NCBI GenBank assembly: GCA_963793675.1
Contig: CAWCBA010000010.1
Location: 186,001-250,000, forward strand
DNA from: RPQJ01 sp963793675
Lineage (GTDB): Bacteria; Pseudomonadota; Gammaproteobacteria; Steroidobacterales; Steroidobacteraceae
Reading direction: 5' to 3'
Length of the DNA: 64,000 nt
The translations under genes were made by a program, and so were the position numbers. The notes beneath the pieces were generated by a model that searched no databases, had not been told where the DNA came from, and saw only the letters and a list, made by a program, of their open reading frames with translations. Below are positions 27,092 to 36,677 of the stretch, piece after piece. Position 1 is the first letter of the stretch; each line of letters starts with the position of its first letter.

Positions 27092-27784
27092 ATGGACTGG
27101 CGTGAACGCCGGAGCGCGGCGCGGCGACGCGCGGTCGGTAAGTACGATGCGGCCGAGGCTCAGGCCTACGGCAGGCTGCAGGGACTCGGCTGGCTCACCG
27201 CCGATGAGGAAGGTGCCTACCTCACTGACCTGAGCCGGGTCGTGCAACTTGCACCGGGCGCGAAGGTTCTCGACGTCGGTGCCGGCACCGGCGTGATGTG
27301 CTCGATATTGCGGCGGCTGCCGGGCATCGAACTCACTGCGCTCGAGCCCTCCGCGGCGATGCTGGCCATTCTTCAGGCAAAACCCGAACTCGCAAACGTC
27401 AGAGCGATCAATGGGTTCTGCGATGAACCTCAGGACCATGATCGATTCGAGGCCGCACAGTTCGACGCCATCGTGTCACGGCAGGTCGTCAATGGACTCT
27501 TCGATCCACTGCTCGCTTTCAGTCATTGGCATCACTGGCTGAGGCCTGCAGGCACGGTCGTCGTCGTCGACGGACTCTATGGACGCGATGGCTGGGCCGG
27601 CCGCTGGGAAGAAGAGGTCGACGCGTTGCCGCTCTCGGCATCGCAGTCGATGGCTTCGACACCCTACCTGCTCGAAGCGTGCGGCTTCCGCATCGAAGTC
27701 GCAGAGCTGATGACGACGGTGAACGCGTTGCCGACGACACGCACCCCGCGCTACGTCGTCGTCGCGCGCAAAACGACACGCTGA
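27092..27784 (+). CDS. Class I SAM-dependent methyltransferase
   Basis: This is a 230-residue methyltransferase. Motif I is AKVLDVGAGTGVMCSILRRL, followed by the acidic residue of ELTALEPSAAML, and motif II/III are in FDAIVSRQVVNGLFDPLLAF and HHWLRPAGTVVVVDGL. The N-terminal KYDAAEAQAYGRLQGLGWLT is a cap helix typical of small-molecule methyltransferases. A GGAGGG-type ribosome-binding site precedes ATG 27092. The 145 bases after it, up to the convergent glcF end, contain a GC-rich palindromic tract near 27880 but no gene I can support. The substrate is unknown. Confidence 0.83.
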   Translation: MDWRERRSAARRRAVGKYDAAEAQAYGRLQGLGWLTADEEGAYLTDLSRVVQLAPGAKVLDVGAGTGVMCSILRRLPGIELTALEPSAAMLAILQAKPELANVRAINGFCDEPQDHDRFEAAQFDAIVSRQVVNGLFDPLLAFSHWHHWLRPAGTVVVVDGLYGRDGWAGRWEEEVDALPLSASQSMASTPYLLEACGFRIEVAELMTTVNALPTTRTPRYVVVARKTTR

Positions 27785-27929
27785 CCGCGATCGAGGTGCC
27801 GATTCGTCGCCGCCATGGTCGATCGAGCGCACCCACTGTTCGAATCTTGCCTCACGAGCGTTTCTGCGGCGCTGTGACGCGCGCAGCGCGCGACCCGCAG
27901 CGTGCGTCCTCATACGTTGCAGCGGCGCT

Positions 27930-29219
<1,290 letters not shown>

Positions 29220-29229
29220 CGTCGCCGTC

Positions 29230-30333
29230 TCAGAGGTCCGCGTACATCCGGCCCGGGTTGAGGATACCGGCAGGATCGAAGACGCGCTTCACCGCGCGAT
29301 GCAGGTCGAGCAGAGGTGCCGGCAACGGCGCGAAGACTTCGCCGGTCACGCTGACTGCTGCGTCGTCTCGACGGAAGAGCGTGGCATGACCGCCCGCTGT
29401 CCGTGTGATCAGGTCGATCGTCTGCCGCTCGATCCCGCTCAGCCAGGCCTGGGCGCCGTGCCATTCGAATGCAACCCGATCTGCGCGGAGCAGCGCGGCG
29501 CCCGCCGTCGTCGCCGGCAGCGAGAGTCGCCACAGCGGGCGTGCCGACGCGAAGTACGGATGGGTCTGTTCGCGAACGCTGTGCCAGAGCGAGGCGGCAG
29601 CTGACTCGTCCAGCAAGTCGCCGCCGATCGTCGGTACGACCTCGTCCAGGCCCGACCCGGAGCCTTCCAGCCGGACGTGCAGTTCGCCTGCGCTCCAGAA
29701 ACTGCCGGTGAGCGGGACGCCACGTTGTGCGGCCGCGCCGAGCAGGTCGATGGCGTCCTGCGCGTCGATGCGCCGCCGCAGGGTCCGGCTGCCGCGGGCG
29801 ACCGGCAGCACCTTGAGTGATACCTCGAGCAGCGCGCCGAGGATGCCGAGCGACCCCGCGAGCAGGCGCGAGACGTCGTAGCCGGCGACGTTCTTCATGA
29901 CTTCGCCGCCGAAACTGAGCACGCGGCCGTCGCCGGTCAGCAGTCGGGCGCCGAGAACGTAATCGCGCACCGGACCCCGGGCGACCCGCGCGGGACCGGC
30001 GAGTCCAGCGGCCACCGTGCCGCCCAGCGTCGCCATCTGCCCGAAGGACGGCGGCTCGAAAGGCAGCCGCTGCCCGTGTCGAGCAAGCAACGCCTCGATG
30101 TCGGCAAGCAGCGTGCCAGCGCGCGCGGTAATCACCAGTTCGGCCGGGTCGTAGCGCAGGACGCCGTGATGACCAGCCAGTGCGAGCGTCTCACCCGCGA
30201 CCGGCCGTCCATAGAAGCGCTTGGTGTCGCCGCCGACGATCCGCAGCGGCGTTTTCGCTTGCGATGCCGCACGCACGCGCTCGGCCAGCGCGTCGGTGAG
30301 ATCCTGCCCCGCGGGCGCCTCGATCAACGCCAT
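29230..30333 (-). CDS. glcE: Glycolate oxidase FAD-binding subunit GlcE
   Basis: This is a 367-residue FAD-binding subunit. It has LRIVGGDTKRFYGRP, PFEPPSFGQMATLGGTVAAGLAGPAR (PCMH-type FAD loop), VRDYVLGARLLTGDGRVLSFGGEVMKNVAGYD and a C-terminal DPAGILNPGRMYADL. GlcE is related to GlcD but lacks its full active-site set, as usual. ATG 30333 lies 6 bases after the corrected glcD stop, and the GlcE frame is the same as the first GlcD frame. For that reason glcD and glcE look like one 854-residue protein unless the glcD frameshift is recognised. Confidence 0.9.
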   Translation of the reverse strand: MALIEAPAGQDLTDALAERVRAASQAKTPLRIVGGDTKRFYGRPVAGETLALAGHHGVLRYDPAELVITARAGTLLADIEALLARHGQRLPFEPPSFGQMATLGGTVAAGLAGPARVARGPVRDYVLGARLLTGDGRVLSFGGEVMKNVAGYDVSRLLAGSLGILGALLEVSLKVLPVARGSRTLRRRIDAQDAIDLLGAAAQRGVPLTGSFWSAGELHVRLEGSGSGLDEVVPTIGGDLLDESAAASLWHSVREQTHPYFASARPLWRLSLPATTAGAALLRADRVAFEWHGAQAWLSGIERQTIDLITRTAGGHATLFRRDDAAVSVTGEVFAPLPAPLLDLHRAVKRVFDPAGILNPGRMYADL

Positions 30334-30338
30334 GTCCG

Positions 30339-31794
30339 TCAGAACCTGGGCAAGTGCGAATGCGGCAACCGGCCACCGTGCACCCGCAGGGCGCCATAGT
30401 CGGCACAGCGGGCGAGAGTGGGCACGGCCTTGCCGGGATTGAGCAGGCCCGCGGGATCGAAGGCGAGCTTGAGTGCATGGAAGGCTGCGAGCTCGGCGGA
30501 ACCGAACTGCGAGCACATCGGCCCGAGCTTCTCGACGCCGACGCCGTGTTCCCCGGTCACTGTGCCACCGGCCGCGACGCAAGCCTCGAGGATGTCGGCG
30601 CCGAAGCGTTCGGCACGCTCCAGTTCGCCGTCCTTGCCGGCGTCGAACAGGATCAGCGGGTGGAGGTTGCCGTCGCCCGCGTGAAAGACGTTGGCCACGT
30701 CGAGGCGATAGGCCGTCGACAGCGTCGCGATCTGCGCCAGCACGTCCGCCAGGTGACGGCGCGGGATGGTGCCGTCCATGCAGTAGTAGTCGGGGGCGAG
30801 GCGACCGACGGCGGGGAAAGCCGATTTGCGCCCCGACCACATTCGGCTCCGCTCCTCGGCGTCCCTCGCGACGCGCACGCTCGTCAGCACCAGTGGCTTC
30901 GAGCACGACGCGGGTGCGGCCGAGTTCGTCATCGACGTCGTCGGGCAGACCATCGATCTCACAGAGCAGCAGTGCCTGCGCGTCCAGCGGGTAGCCGCAA
31001 CCGGCGAACGCCTCGGCCGCCCTGATCGCGGGTGCGTCCATCATTTCGAGTCCGGCCGGGATGATGCCGGCGGCGATCACCTGACCGACGGCCTCGGCGC
31101 AACGGCCCACGTCGTCGAACGCGGCCAGCAGCAGTTCGACGCGGCGGGGAATCGGCAGCAACCGGACGGTCACTTCGACTACGACGCCCAGCAGGCCTTC
31201 CGAGCCGATCACCGCAGCCAGCAGGTTGAGGCCCGGTGCCTCGCCGGTCTCGCTGCCGAGCGTGAGCAGTTCACCCTCCATGGTGACGAGCTTCACCGCC
31301 AGGACGTTGTGGACGGTCAGCCCGTACTTGAGGCAATGCACGCCGCCCGAATTCTCCGCGACGTTGCCGCCGACCGAGCACGCGACCTGCGATGAAGGAT
31401 CCGGCGCGTAGTACATGCCGTAAGGGGCAGCGGCCTCGGACACCGCGAGGTTCGTGACGCCGGGCTGCACGCGGGCGAGACCGCGGTGCGGATCGACTTC
31501 GAGGATTGCGTCGAGCCGCGACAGCACGAGCAGCAGCCCGCCTGCAACCGGTAGCGCGCCACCCGAGAGGCCGGTACCCGAGCCGCGTGCGACCACCGGC
31601 ACCGAATGCCGACGACAGGCGCGGACGATCTGCTGCACCTGCTCGACGCTGGTCGGCAGTGCGACCAGGTCGGGCGGGTGACGGTGGGCGGTGAGGGCGT
31701 CGCACTCGTAGGCGACGCAGGCTTCGGGAGTAGAGAGCAGGCCCGGTCCGAGGACCGAGCCGAGTTCACGCAACAGTGCTGCGTCAACCGCCAC
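30339..31794 (-). CDS. glcD: Glycolate oxidase catalytic subunit GlcD (one frameshift)
   Basis: This is an FAD-linked 2-hydroxyacid dehydrogenase subunit that oxidises glycolate. The N-terminal part has VVARGSGTGLSGGALPVAGG (FAD loop) and SQVACSVGGNVAENSGGVHCLKYG. After an extra base near 30885 the frame changes and the second half reads SAFPAVGRLAPDYYCMDGTIPRR, FHAGDGNLHPLILFD and TVTGEHGVGVEK, with metal and substrate histidines, then DPAGLLNPGK. The start is GTG 31794, overlapping the end of rpiA by 11 bases. Corrected length is about 484 residues, normal for the family. Confidence 0.9.
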
Positions 31795-32453
31795 TGGGCC
31801 GCAGGGTCTGCACGCCGGCGTCCGTGCCGATCAGGAGCACGTCTGCGCCGCGTTGTGCGAACAGGCCGTTGGTGACGACGCCGGGAATCTGGTTGATCGC
31901 GCGTTCGAGGCTGACCGGGTCGACGATGTCGAGGCCGCGGACGTCGAGGATGTCACAGCCGTTGTCGGTCACGACGCCCTGGCGCCAGGCCGGCTGGCCG
32001 CCGAGTCGGACCAGTTCCCGTGCGACGTAGGCTGCGCGCCATCGGGATGACTTCGACTGGTAAAGGAAACTTTCCGAGGCGCTCCACCAGCTTCGCCTCG
32101 TCCACGATGCAGACGAAGGTGCGTGCAGCCGCCGCGACGATCTTTTCGCGGGTGAGGGCAGCGCCGCCGCCCTTGATCAGGTGCATGCCGCGGGTTGCCT
32201 CGTCGGCGCCGTCGACGTAGACCTCGAGGTCTGCGACCGAATTCAGGTCGAGCACCGGGATGCCGCGCTCCGCGAGGCGGCGTGAGCTGGCTGCGGAACT
32301 GGAGACCGCGCCCGTGACGCGGCTCGGCATTCCGGCCAGCGCGTCGATGAAGAAATTCACGGTGGAACCGGTGCCAACGCCGATGACGGTTCCCGGCCGG
32401 ATGTATTCGAGCGCGGCTGCCGCGGCTCGCTGCTTCTGCTGGTCCTGGCTCAT
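31784..32453 (-). CDS. rpiA: Ribose-5-phosphate isomerase A (one frameshift)
   Basis: RpiA converts ribose-5-P to ribulose-5-P. Motifs are GTGSTVNFFIDAL, DGADEATRGMHLIKGGGAALTREK (catalytic Asp/Glu and phosphate loop) and KFPLPVEVIPMA. An extra base near 32037 shifts the frame, and the rest continues RAYVARELVRLGGQPAWRQG, TDNGCDILDV and NQIPGVVTNGLFA. Translation starts at ATG 32453 (MSQDQQKQ). A promoter is not obvious. A hairpin at 32473-32515 precedes it. It is the first gene of the rpiA-glcDEF cluster. Confidence 0.92.
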
Positions 32454-32472
32454 CGTTGCCTTGCCTTGCCCC

Positions 32473-32515
32473 TGAAACAACTGTGCCCGCTTTCGCGGGC
32501 ACAGTCGTCGTTTCA
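32473..32515 (-). terminator. Hairpin between the small basic peptide gene and rpiA
   Basis: CTGTGCCCGC at 32481-32490 pairs with GCGGGCACAG at 32495-32504 across a four-base loop. An outer stem TGAAAC (32473-32478) / GTTTCA (32510-32515) flanks it. Read on the minus strand it follows the small gene and is followed by TTGTTTC, a weak terminator tail, so it may attenuate read-through into rpiA. Confidence 0.6.
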
Positions 32516-32566
32516 GAATCGGCGGCGTCTTTCTTGCGAAGGGCACCGCCTCTTCTTCAATCGACT

Positions 32567-32641
32567 CTACTTCTTCTTGGCGGCCTTCTTCTTGGTCGTC
32601 TTCTTGCTCGCCTTAGCCTTAGCTTTCTTCTTCGCTGCCAT
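32567..32641 (-). CDS. 24-residue Lys/Ala-rich basic peptide
   Basis: This tiny gene has its own ribosome-binding site (GGAGA, 6 bases before ATG 32641) and a stop at 32567-32569. The peptide is MAAKKKAKAKASKKTTKKKA followed by AKKK: 13 Lys, 8 Ala, 2 Thr, 1 Ser and no acidic or hydrophobic residue. The composition matches the C-terminal tails of histone H1-like/AlgP-like proteins, here as a free peptide. It is flanked by A/T-rich promoter-like sequence upstream (32680-32715) and a hairpin downstream. A nucleic-acid-binding role is inferred from charge. Its short length means it could be missed in annotations. Confidence 0.65.
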   Translation of the reverse strand: MAAKKKAKAKASKKTTKKKAAKKK

Positions 32642-32714
32642 GATCAATTCTCCATGTCGGGTTAGTCCCGGGCCGAGTATTTACAGAATTAAAAAAAGAA
32701 ATGCAATAGTCACG

Positions 32715-33245
32715 TCACAATTTTATTGAACGAGTTCTCGGACCGGCGATCGGCTTCTTCGCTCGCGACGAGGCGACGGAAGGTCGCAACGCGAGGATGC
32801 AATGCCACTCCGCGGCAGTGAGTGGCGTCACCGAGAGACGATTGCCGCGTTTCAGAATCAACATCTCGCGCAACGCGCCTGCCGCGTGCTCACGCAGTTC
32901 CGGCAGCGTAATTACAGGCTCAATTCGCTTTTCGAGTTGCACGTCGACGCTGAACCAGCGCGGCGCCTCACGGGTGCTGCCGGCATCGTAGTACTCGCTC
33001 TGCGGGTCGAACTGCGTCGGGTCGGGATACGCCTCGCGCACGACCTTCACGACGCCCGCGACACCCGGAAGCGCGCAGCTCGAGTGATAAAAAAAAGCGC
33101 GGTCACCTTTCCGAAAATCGTCCCGAAGCATGTTCCGCGCCTGGTAGTTGCGCACGCCTTCCCACCCCGTCGTGCGCTTCGGAGCGCTCGCCAGAGCGTC
33201 GATTCCGAACACGTCGGGTTCCGATTTCAGCAGCCAGTACTTCAT
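32715..33245 (-). CDS. EVE domain protein
   Basis: This is a 176-residue EVE-domain protein (PUA-like fold that binds modified bases). It starts MKYWLLKSEPDVFGIDAL and contains TTGWEGVRNYQARNMLRD, KGDRAFFYHSSC and GVAGVVKVVREAYPDPTQFD, all family hallmarks. The tail beyond the domain is basic and low complexity (SRAKKPIAGPRTRSIKL). It starts 14 bases after ygfA on the same strand, a common partnership in proteobacteria. The ligand is unknown. Confidence 0.9.
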   Translation of the reverse strand: MKYWLLKSEPDVFGIDALASAPKRTTGWEGVRNYQARNMLRDDFRKGDRAFFYHSSCALPGVAGVVKVVREAYPDPTQFDPQSEYYDAGSTREAPRWFSVDVQLEKRIEPVITLPELREHAAGALREMLILKRGNRLSVTPLTAAEWHCILALRPSVASSRAKKPIAGPRTRSIKL

Positions 33246-33259
33246 GCGACTTGGGTTCT

Positions 33260-33862
33260 TCAGGGTGTGTCTGGAGGGAAGCGGAGGATGCCGCGCTCGG
33301 TGACGACGAGGTCGAGAGCGACGTCCCAGGAGGCGGGTTCGAGTCGATCGACCTGCTGGATCGAGTACGCGACGCCGATCAGGCGCGGACGGCGGAAGGG
33401 TTGCGCGCGATCGAGCCGCTGACGCAGCGCGCGGTCGTAGAAACCCGCGCCCATGCCGAGGCGATGGCCGTGCGGGTCGAAACCGACGAGCGGAACGAGG
33501 ATCGAGTCGAGGTGACGGACCGGGATGCGGCCGTGTGAACCGTGCAGCGGTTCGGCGATGCCGAACATGTTCCCGCGCAGCGGTGCGCCGGGTCCGAGCG
33601 GGACGAAGACCATCAGGCCGTCACGACGACTGACGATGTGCGGCACGTAGATGCGGACGCCGCGCTGCCACGCCGCGCCGAAACAGGGGCGCAGATCGAC
33701 TTCGCCCGGCATGCCGAGGAACGCGGCGACCCGCCGGCCGCGCTGCCAGACGCCGAGCCGCTGCAGCGACGCGTGGATCGCCCGGTCGTAGACCCGGCGC
33801 TCGGCGTCAGGAATCGCGCGACGCCGCGCTCGCAGCTGCCGGCGCAGCTCGCGCAGGGTCAT
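33260..33862 (-). CDS. ygfA: 5-formyltetrahydrofolate cyclo-ligase
   Basis: The enzyme converts 5-formyl-THF to 5,10-methenyl-THF using ATP, recycling the folate side product of glycine/serine metabolism. Motifs are ELRRQLRARRRAIPDAE at the N-terminus, VAAFLGMPGEVDLRP, VPLVGFDPHGHRLGMGAGFYDR (the ATP/Mg loop GMGxGFYD) and LIGVAYSIQQVDRL. I chose ATG 33862 over the GTG at 33889, because that GTG lies inside the 3' end of the 6S RNA. The zapA-6S RNA-ygfA order is conserved from E. coli. Confidence 0.92.
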   Translation of the reverse strand: MTLRELRRQLRARRRAIPDAERRVYDRAIHASLQRLGVWQRGRRVAAFLGMPGEVDLRPCFGAAWQRGVRIYVPHIVSRRDGLMVFVPLGPGAPLRGNMFGIAEPLHGSHGRIPVRHLDSILVPLVGFDPHGHRLGMGAGFYDRALRQRLDRAQPFRRPRLIGVAYSIQQVDRLEPASWDVALDLVVTERGILRFPPDTP

Positions 33863-33881
33863 CGTCGCAGTGGGAGGGAGA

Positions 33882-34070
33882 GGCGCCACCCGCCTGTGCC
33901 GTCACGGACCATTGCTCTCGACAAGAGCAATATTTGGGGAGGGTCGCGGCACTTAAGGCTTCCCGCTCGAGGCGGACTTGCACAATTTTGCCGACTGACC
34001 GTTCCCCGGGGTATTTACATTAAGGTCGAGAGGTAACCCGGCCCGTGTCGAACACCGCAGGCGGCGCCAA
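33882..34070 (-). ncRNA. ssrS: 6S RNA
   Basis: The segment between zapA and ygfA on the minus strand shows the 6S architecture. GGCGCCGCCTG at the 5' end (34068-34058) can close with CAGGCGGGTGGCGCC at the 3' end. The block GTTCGACACGGGCC parallels the E. coli GUUCGCAAGCGGGCC, and GCGGGAAGCCTTAAGTGCCG parallels CCGAGAAGCCUUAAAACUGC. A late hairpin (TTGCTCTTGTCGAGAGCAA) stands in place of the E. coli CUUGAACC-GGUUCAAG stem. 6S RNA mimics an open promoter and traps sigma-70 RNA polymerase in stationary phase. Ends are approximate, and the length of about 189 bases is typical. Confidence 0.88.
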
Positions 34071-34100
34071 ATCGTCGAGGGTTCGGACTGCTGCAAACCC

Positions 34101-34418
34101 TCAGAGTTCAAGTTGCTGGCCTTTTTCGAGCGCGGATTCCACGCGCTCGCGCAGGGACTTCAGGCGCGCGCCGAGGTCGCCCTCGACGACCGTGCCGTGC
34201 TTGCGCACTTTGATCAGCTCGTTGGCCAGGTTGAGCGCGGCGATGACCGCGATGCGGTCGAGGCCGACGACTTTGCCGGAATCACGGATCTCGCGCATCT
34301 TGCCGTCGAGGTACTCCGCGGAGTCGAGCAGGTCGGAGCGTTCTTCGGCAGGGCAGGCCACCTGGTACTCGCGATCGAGCAGGCGGACGCTGACGCGGGA
34401 AACGCGTTCTTCACTCAT
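34101..34418 (-). CDS. zapA: Cell division protein ZapA
   Basis: This is a 105-residue ZapA, which bundles FtsZ filaments. It begins MSEERVSRVSVRLLDREYQVACP, followed by the helical LLDSAEYLDGKMREIRDSGKVVGLDRIAVIAALNLANELI (first part) and a coiled-coil tail (LKSLRERVESALEKGQQL). ATG 34418 overlaps the stop of the preceding ZapB-like gene (ATGA), so the pair is coupled. 6S RNA follows immediately. Confidence 0.93.
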   Translation of the reverse strand: MSEERVSRVSVRLLDREYQVACPAEERSDLLDSAEYLDGKMREIRDSGKVVGLDRIAVIAALNLANELIKVRKHGTVVEGDLGARLKSLRERVESALEKGQQLEL

Positions 34419-34648
34419 CAACCCTGCTCCATCGCCTTGAGGCGGCCGATCATTGCCTCGACCCGCGCGCGTACCTGCTCGTTCTTCTGCAGGAGGTTGG
34501 CGCGCTCGTTGATCAGGGTGTCCTGACGCTGACGCAGGGCACGGTTCTCTTCCTTGAGCTGGTTGACCGTAGCCACCAGCTCCTCGAGGCGGCGTTCGAT
34601 GCGTCGGAGTTCGACGTCGACGGCGGATCGGGCAGCAGGTTCGTTCAT
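34418..34648 (-). CDS. Short coiled-coil protein (ZapB-like, TIGR02449 type)
   Basis: This is a 76-residue protein that is nearly all coiled coil: VELRRIERRLEELVATVNQL then KEENRALRQRQDTLINERAN with heptad Leu/Val spacing. Proteins of this size directly upstream of zapA form a known gammaproteobacterial family, often compared with ZapB or SlyX. It starts at ATG 34648 (MNEPAARS). A sigma-70 promoter at 34656-34684 puts the transcription start almost at this ATG. A division role is inferred from the partner gene. Confidence 0.82.
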   Translation of the reverse strand: MNEPAARSAVDVELRRIERRLEELVATVNQLKEENRALRQRQDTLINERANLLQKNEQVRARVEAMIGRLKAMEQG

Positions 34649-34655
34649 GGAATTC

Positions 34656-34684
34656 ACTATAGTTGGCGCACCCCGGGGAATCAA
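34656..34684 (-). promoter_or_regulatory. Predicted sigma-70 promoter of the ZapB-like/zapA/6S RNA unit
   Basis: On the minus strand TTGATT (34684-34679) and TATAGT (34661-34656) are separated by 17 bases. Only 7 bases separate the -10 box from ATG 34648, with no ribosome-binding site, so the transcript may be leaderless. Confidence 0.65.
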
Positions 34685-34739
34685 TTTGAACTGGTCCATC
34701 CGGGACCGGTTGCGGGGTACGGATGGTACGATACGCGCA

Positions 34740-35312
34740 ATGTCGGCACCGATTGCTTTCGACGATGTCGCGCAGGCCCTGACGGCCGGCGGTTCCATTA
34801 TCCACCCCGCCGAGGCGCACGGCTGTCTGTGCGGCGCCCTGTGCGCGCGGCGCATTTACCTGCCCGCGGAATGGCTCGAGGAGCTGCTGCCCGATGGACC
34901 CGAGCCCGGCACGACTGTCTCCGTCACCACGGCCGGCCCGCTGAAGTCGCTCTTCGACCAGAGTCGTGCCGTGCTGGAGGCGCGAGAGATGGAATTCGAG
35001 CCGCTGCTGCCCCCCGATGAAGCCGCGCTCGACGAGCGTGTCGAGGCGCTCGGCGCCTGGGCGCAGGGCTTCCTGTATGGGTTCGGCGCTGCCGGCCCCT
35101 TCAAGCCTGGCACGCTGTCCACGGCCGTCGCCGAGGTCCTCACTGATTTCGCCGAGGTCGCGCGCGCCGGCGCCGTCGGCTCCGCCAGTGACGAAGTCGA
35201 AGAGGGTGCGCTCGCCGAACTGGTCGAGTTCGTCCGCGTCGGCGTGCAGCTCGTCTATGACGAGCTCACCGACCTGCGTGCCGCACAGACGACCTCGACC
35301 GCACGTCACTGA
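34740..35312 (+). CDS. ygfB: YgfB family protein (UPF0149)
   Basis: This is a 190-residue UPF0149 protein. It contains PAEAHGCLCGALCA near residue 22, VEALGAWAQGFLYGFGAAG in the middle and a helical acidic C-terminal half (EVEEGALAELVEFVRVGVQLVYDELT). Homologues in Pseudomonas restrain the AlpA-dependent ampDh3 regulon, but that function is not deducible here. It is divergent from zapA/ZapB-like and precedes pepP by 41 bases, as in E. coli. It starts at ATG 34740. Confidence 0.9.
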   Translation: MSAPIAFDDVAQALTAGGSIIHPAEAHGCLCGALCARRIYLPAEWLEELLPDGPEPGTTVSVTTAGPLKSLFDQSRAVLEAREMEFEPLLPPDEAALDERVEALGAWAQGFLYGFGAAGPFKPGTLSTAVAEVLTDFAEVARAGAVGSASDEVEEGALAELVEFVRVGVQLVYDELTDLRAAQTTSTARH

Positions 35313-35353
35313 ACCCGAATCGTTCGTCCTCCCGAAGAGAATCCAGACCGCCC

Positions 35354-36671
35354 ATGACCCTGCGCAAAAGTGAATACGCGCGCCGCCGCAAGCAGCTCAT
35401 GAAGCTCATGGGCAAGGGCGCCATCGCCATCATTCCCGCGGCCCCTGAGCGGCAGCGCAACAACGACGTCCATTACCACTATCGGCCCGACAGTGATTTC
35501 CACTACCTCACCGGCTTCAACGAGCCCGAGGCGGTGGCGGTGTTGATTCCAGGTCGCGAGCAGGCCGAATACATCCTGTTCGTGCGCGACCGCGATCCCA
35601 CGCGCGAAACCTGGGACGGTCGCCGCGCCGGTCCCGACGGGGCGGTGCGTGATTACGGCGCCGACGATGCTTTCCCGGTCGGCGACATCGACGACATCCT
35701 CCCGGGCCTGCTCGAGCGCTGCGAGCGGGTCTACTACTCGATGGGCGTGAACCTCGAGTTCGACCAGCGCGTGGTCGGCTGGGTGAATACGTTGCGGGGC
35801 CAGACCAAGCTCGGCATCCACAGCCCGCAGGAATTCGTCGCGCTCGAACACCCGTTGCACGACATGCGGCTCTACAAGAGTCGCGCCGAGGCAGGGGTCA
35901 TGAAGCGGTCGGCGCAGATCGCGGTGGGCGCGCACGTGCGTGCGATGCGGACCACCCGGCCCGGCGTCACCGAGTACGAGGTGATGGCCGAACTGCTGCA
36001 CGAGTTCCACCGGCACCAGGCCGACATCTCGTACCACCCGATCGTGGGTGGCGGCGCGAACGGCTGCATCCTCCATTACCACGAGAACGCGGACACGCTG
36101 CGCGACGGCGACCTGCTGCTGATCGACGCCGGCTGCGAGTACGGCCTGTACGCGTCGGACATCACGCGCACCTTCCCGGTCAACGGCCGCTTCTCGCCCG
36201 CGCAGAAGGCGATCTACGACGTCGTGCTCGAGGCCCAGGAGGCGGCATTCGCCTGCATCAAGCCGGGCAATCACTGGAACGAGCCGCACGACGCGGCGGT
36301 GCGGACCATTACGCAGGGCCTGGTCAGGCTCGGCCTGCTCAAGGGCCGCGTGCCCGCGCTGGTCAAGGAAGAGGCCTACCGCAAGTTCTACATGCACCGC
36401 ACGGGTCACTGGCTCGGCATGGACGTGCACGACGTCGGCGAATACAAGGTCGGCACCGAATGGCGCGTCTTCGAGCCGGGCATGGCGCTGACGGTCGAAC
36501 CGGGCATCTACATCCCGGCCGGCAGCAAAGGCGTGCCGAAGCGCTGGTGGAACATCGGCGTGCGGATCGAGGATGACGTGCTCGTTACCGGCACCGGCTA
36601 TGAACTGCTGACCGTCGGGCCTGCCGCGCACCACGGCCGAAATCGAGCGCGTAATGGCGTCGGCCGCCTGA
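35354..36671 (+). CDS. pepP: Xaa-Pro aminopeptidase PepP (frameshift near the 3' end)
   Basis: PepP removes N-terminal residues preceding proline. It is a pita-bread metalloenzyme with an N-terminal domain (RPDSDFHYLTGFNEPEAVAV). The catalytic domain carries Mn ligands Asp in LLIDAGCEYGLYASDITRTF, His in HRTGHWLGMDVHD and Glu in ALTVEPGIY and VGVRIED-like GVRIEDDVLVT. An extra G near 36620 shifts the last 17 codons. Corrected, the protein ends ELLTVGLPRTTAEIERVMAS-AA and stops at 36671. It sits between ygfB and ubiH, the E. coli order. Confidence 0.93.
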
Positions 36672-36677
36672 CAGGGG

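Noticed and set aside
27870..27900. GCGCGCAGCGCGC tract after the methyltransferase as a terminator
   Set aside because: The stem is short with no T-tract, so it is better seen as a GC-rich chance palindrome.
29230..31794. An apparent 854-residue GlcD-GlcE fusion
   Set aside because: The middle third in this frame is nonsense, and the true GlcD C-terminus reads in another frame. Two genes with one frameshift in glcD explain it.
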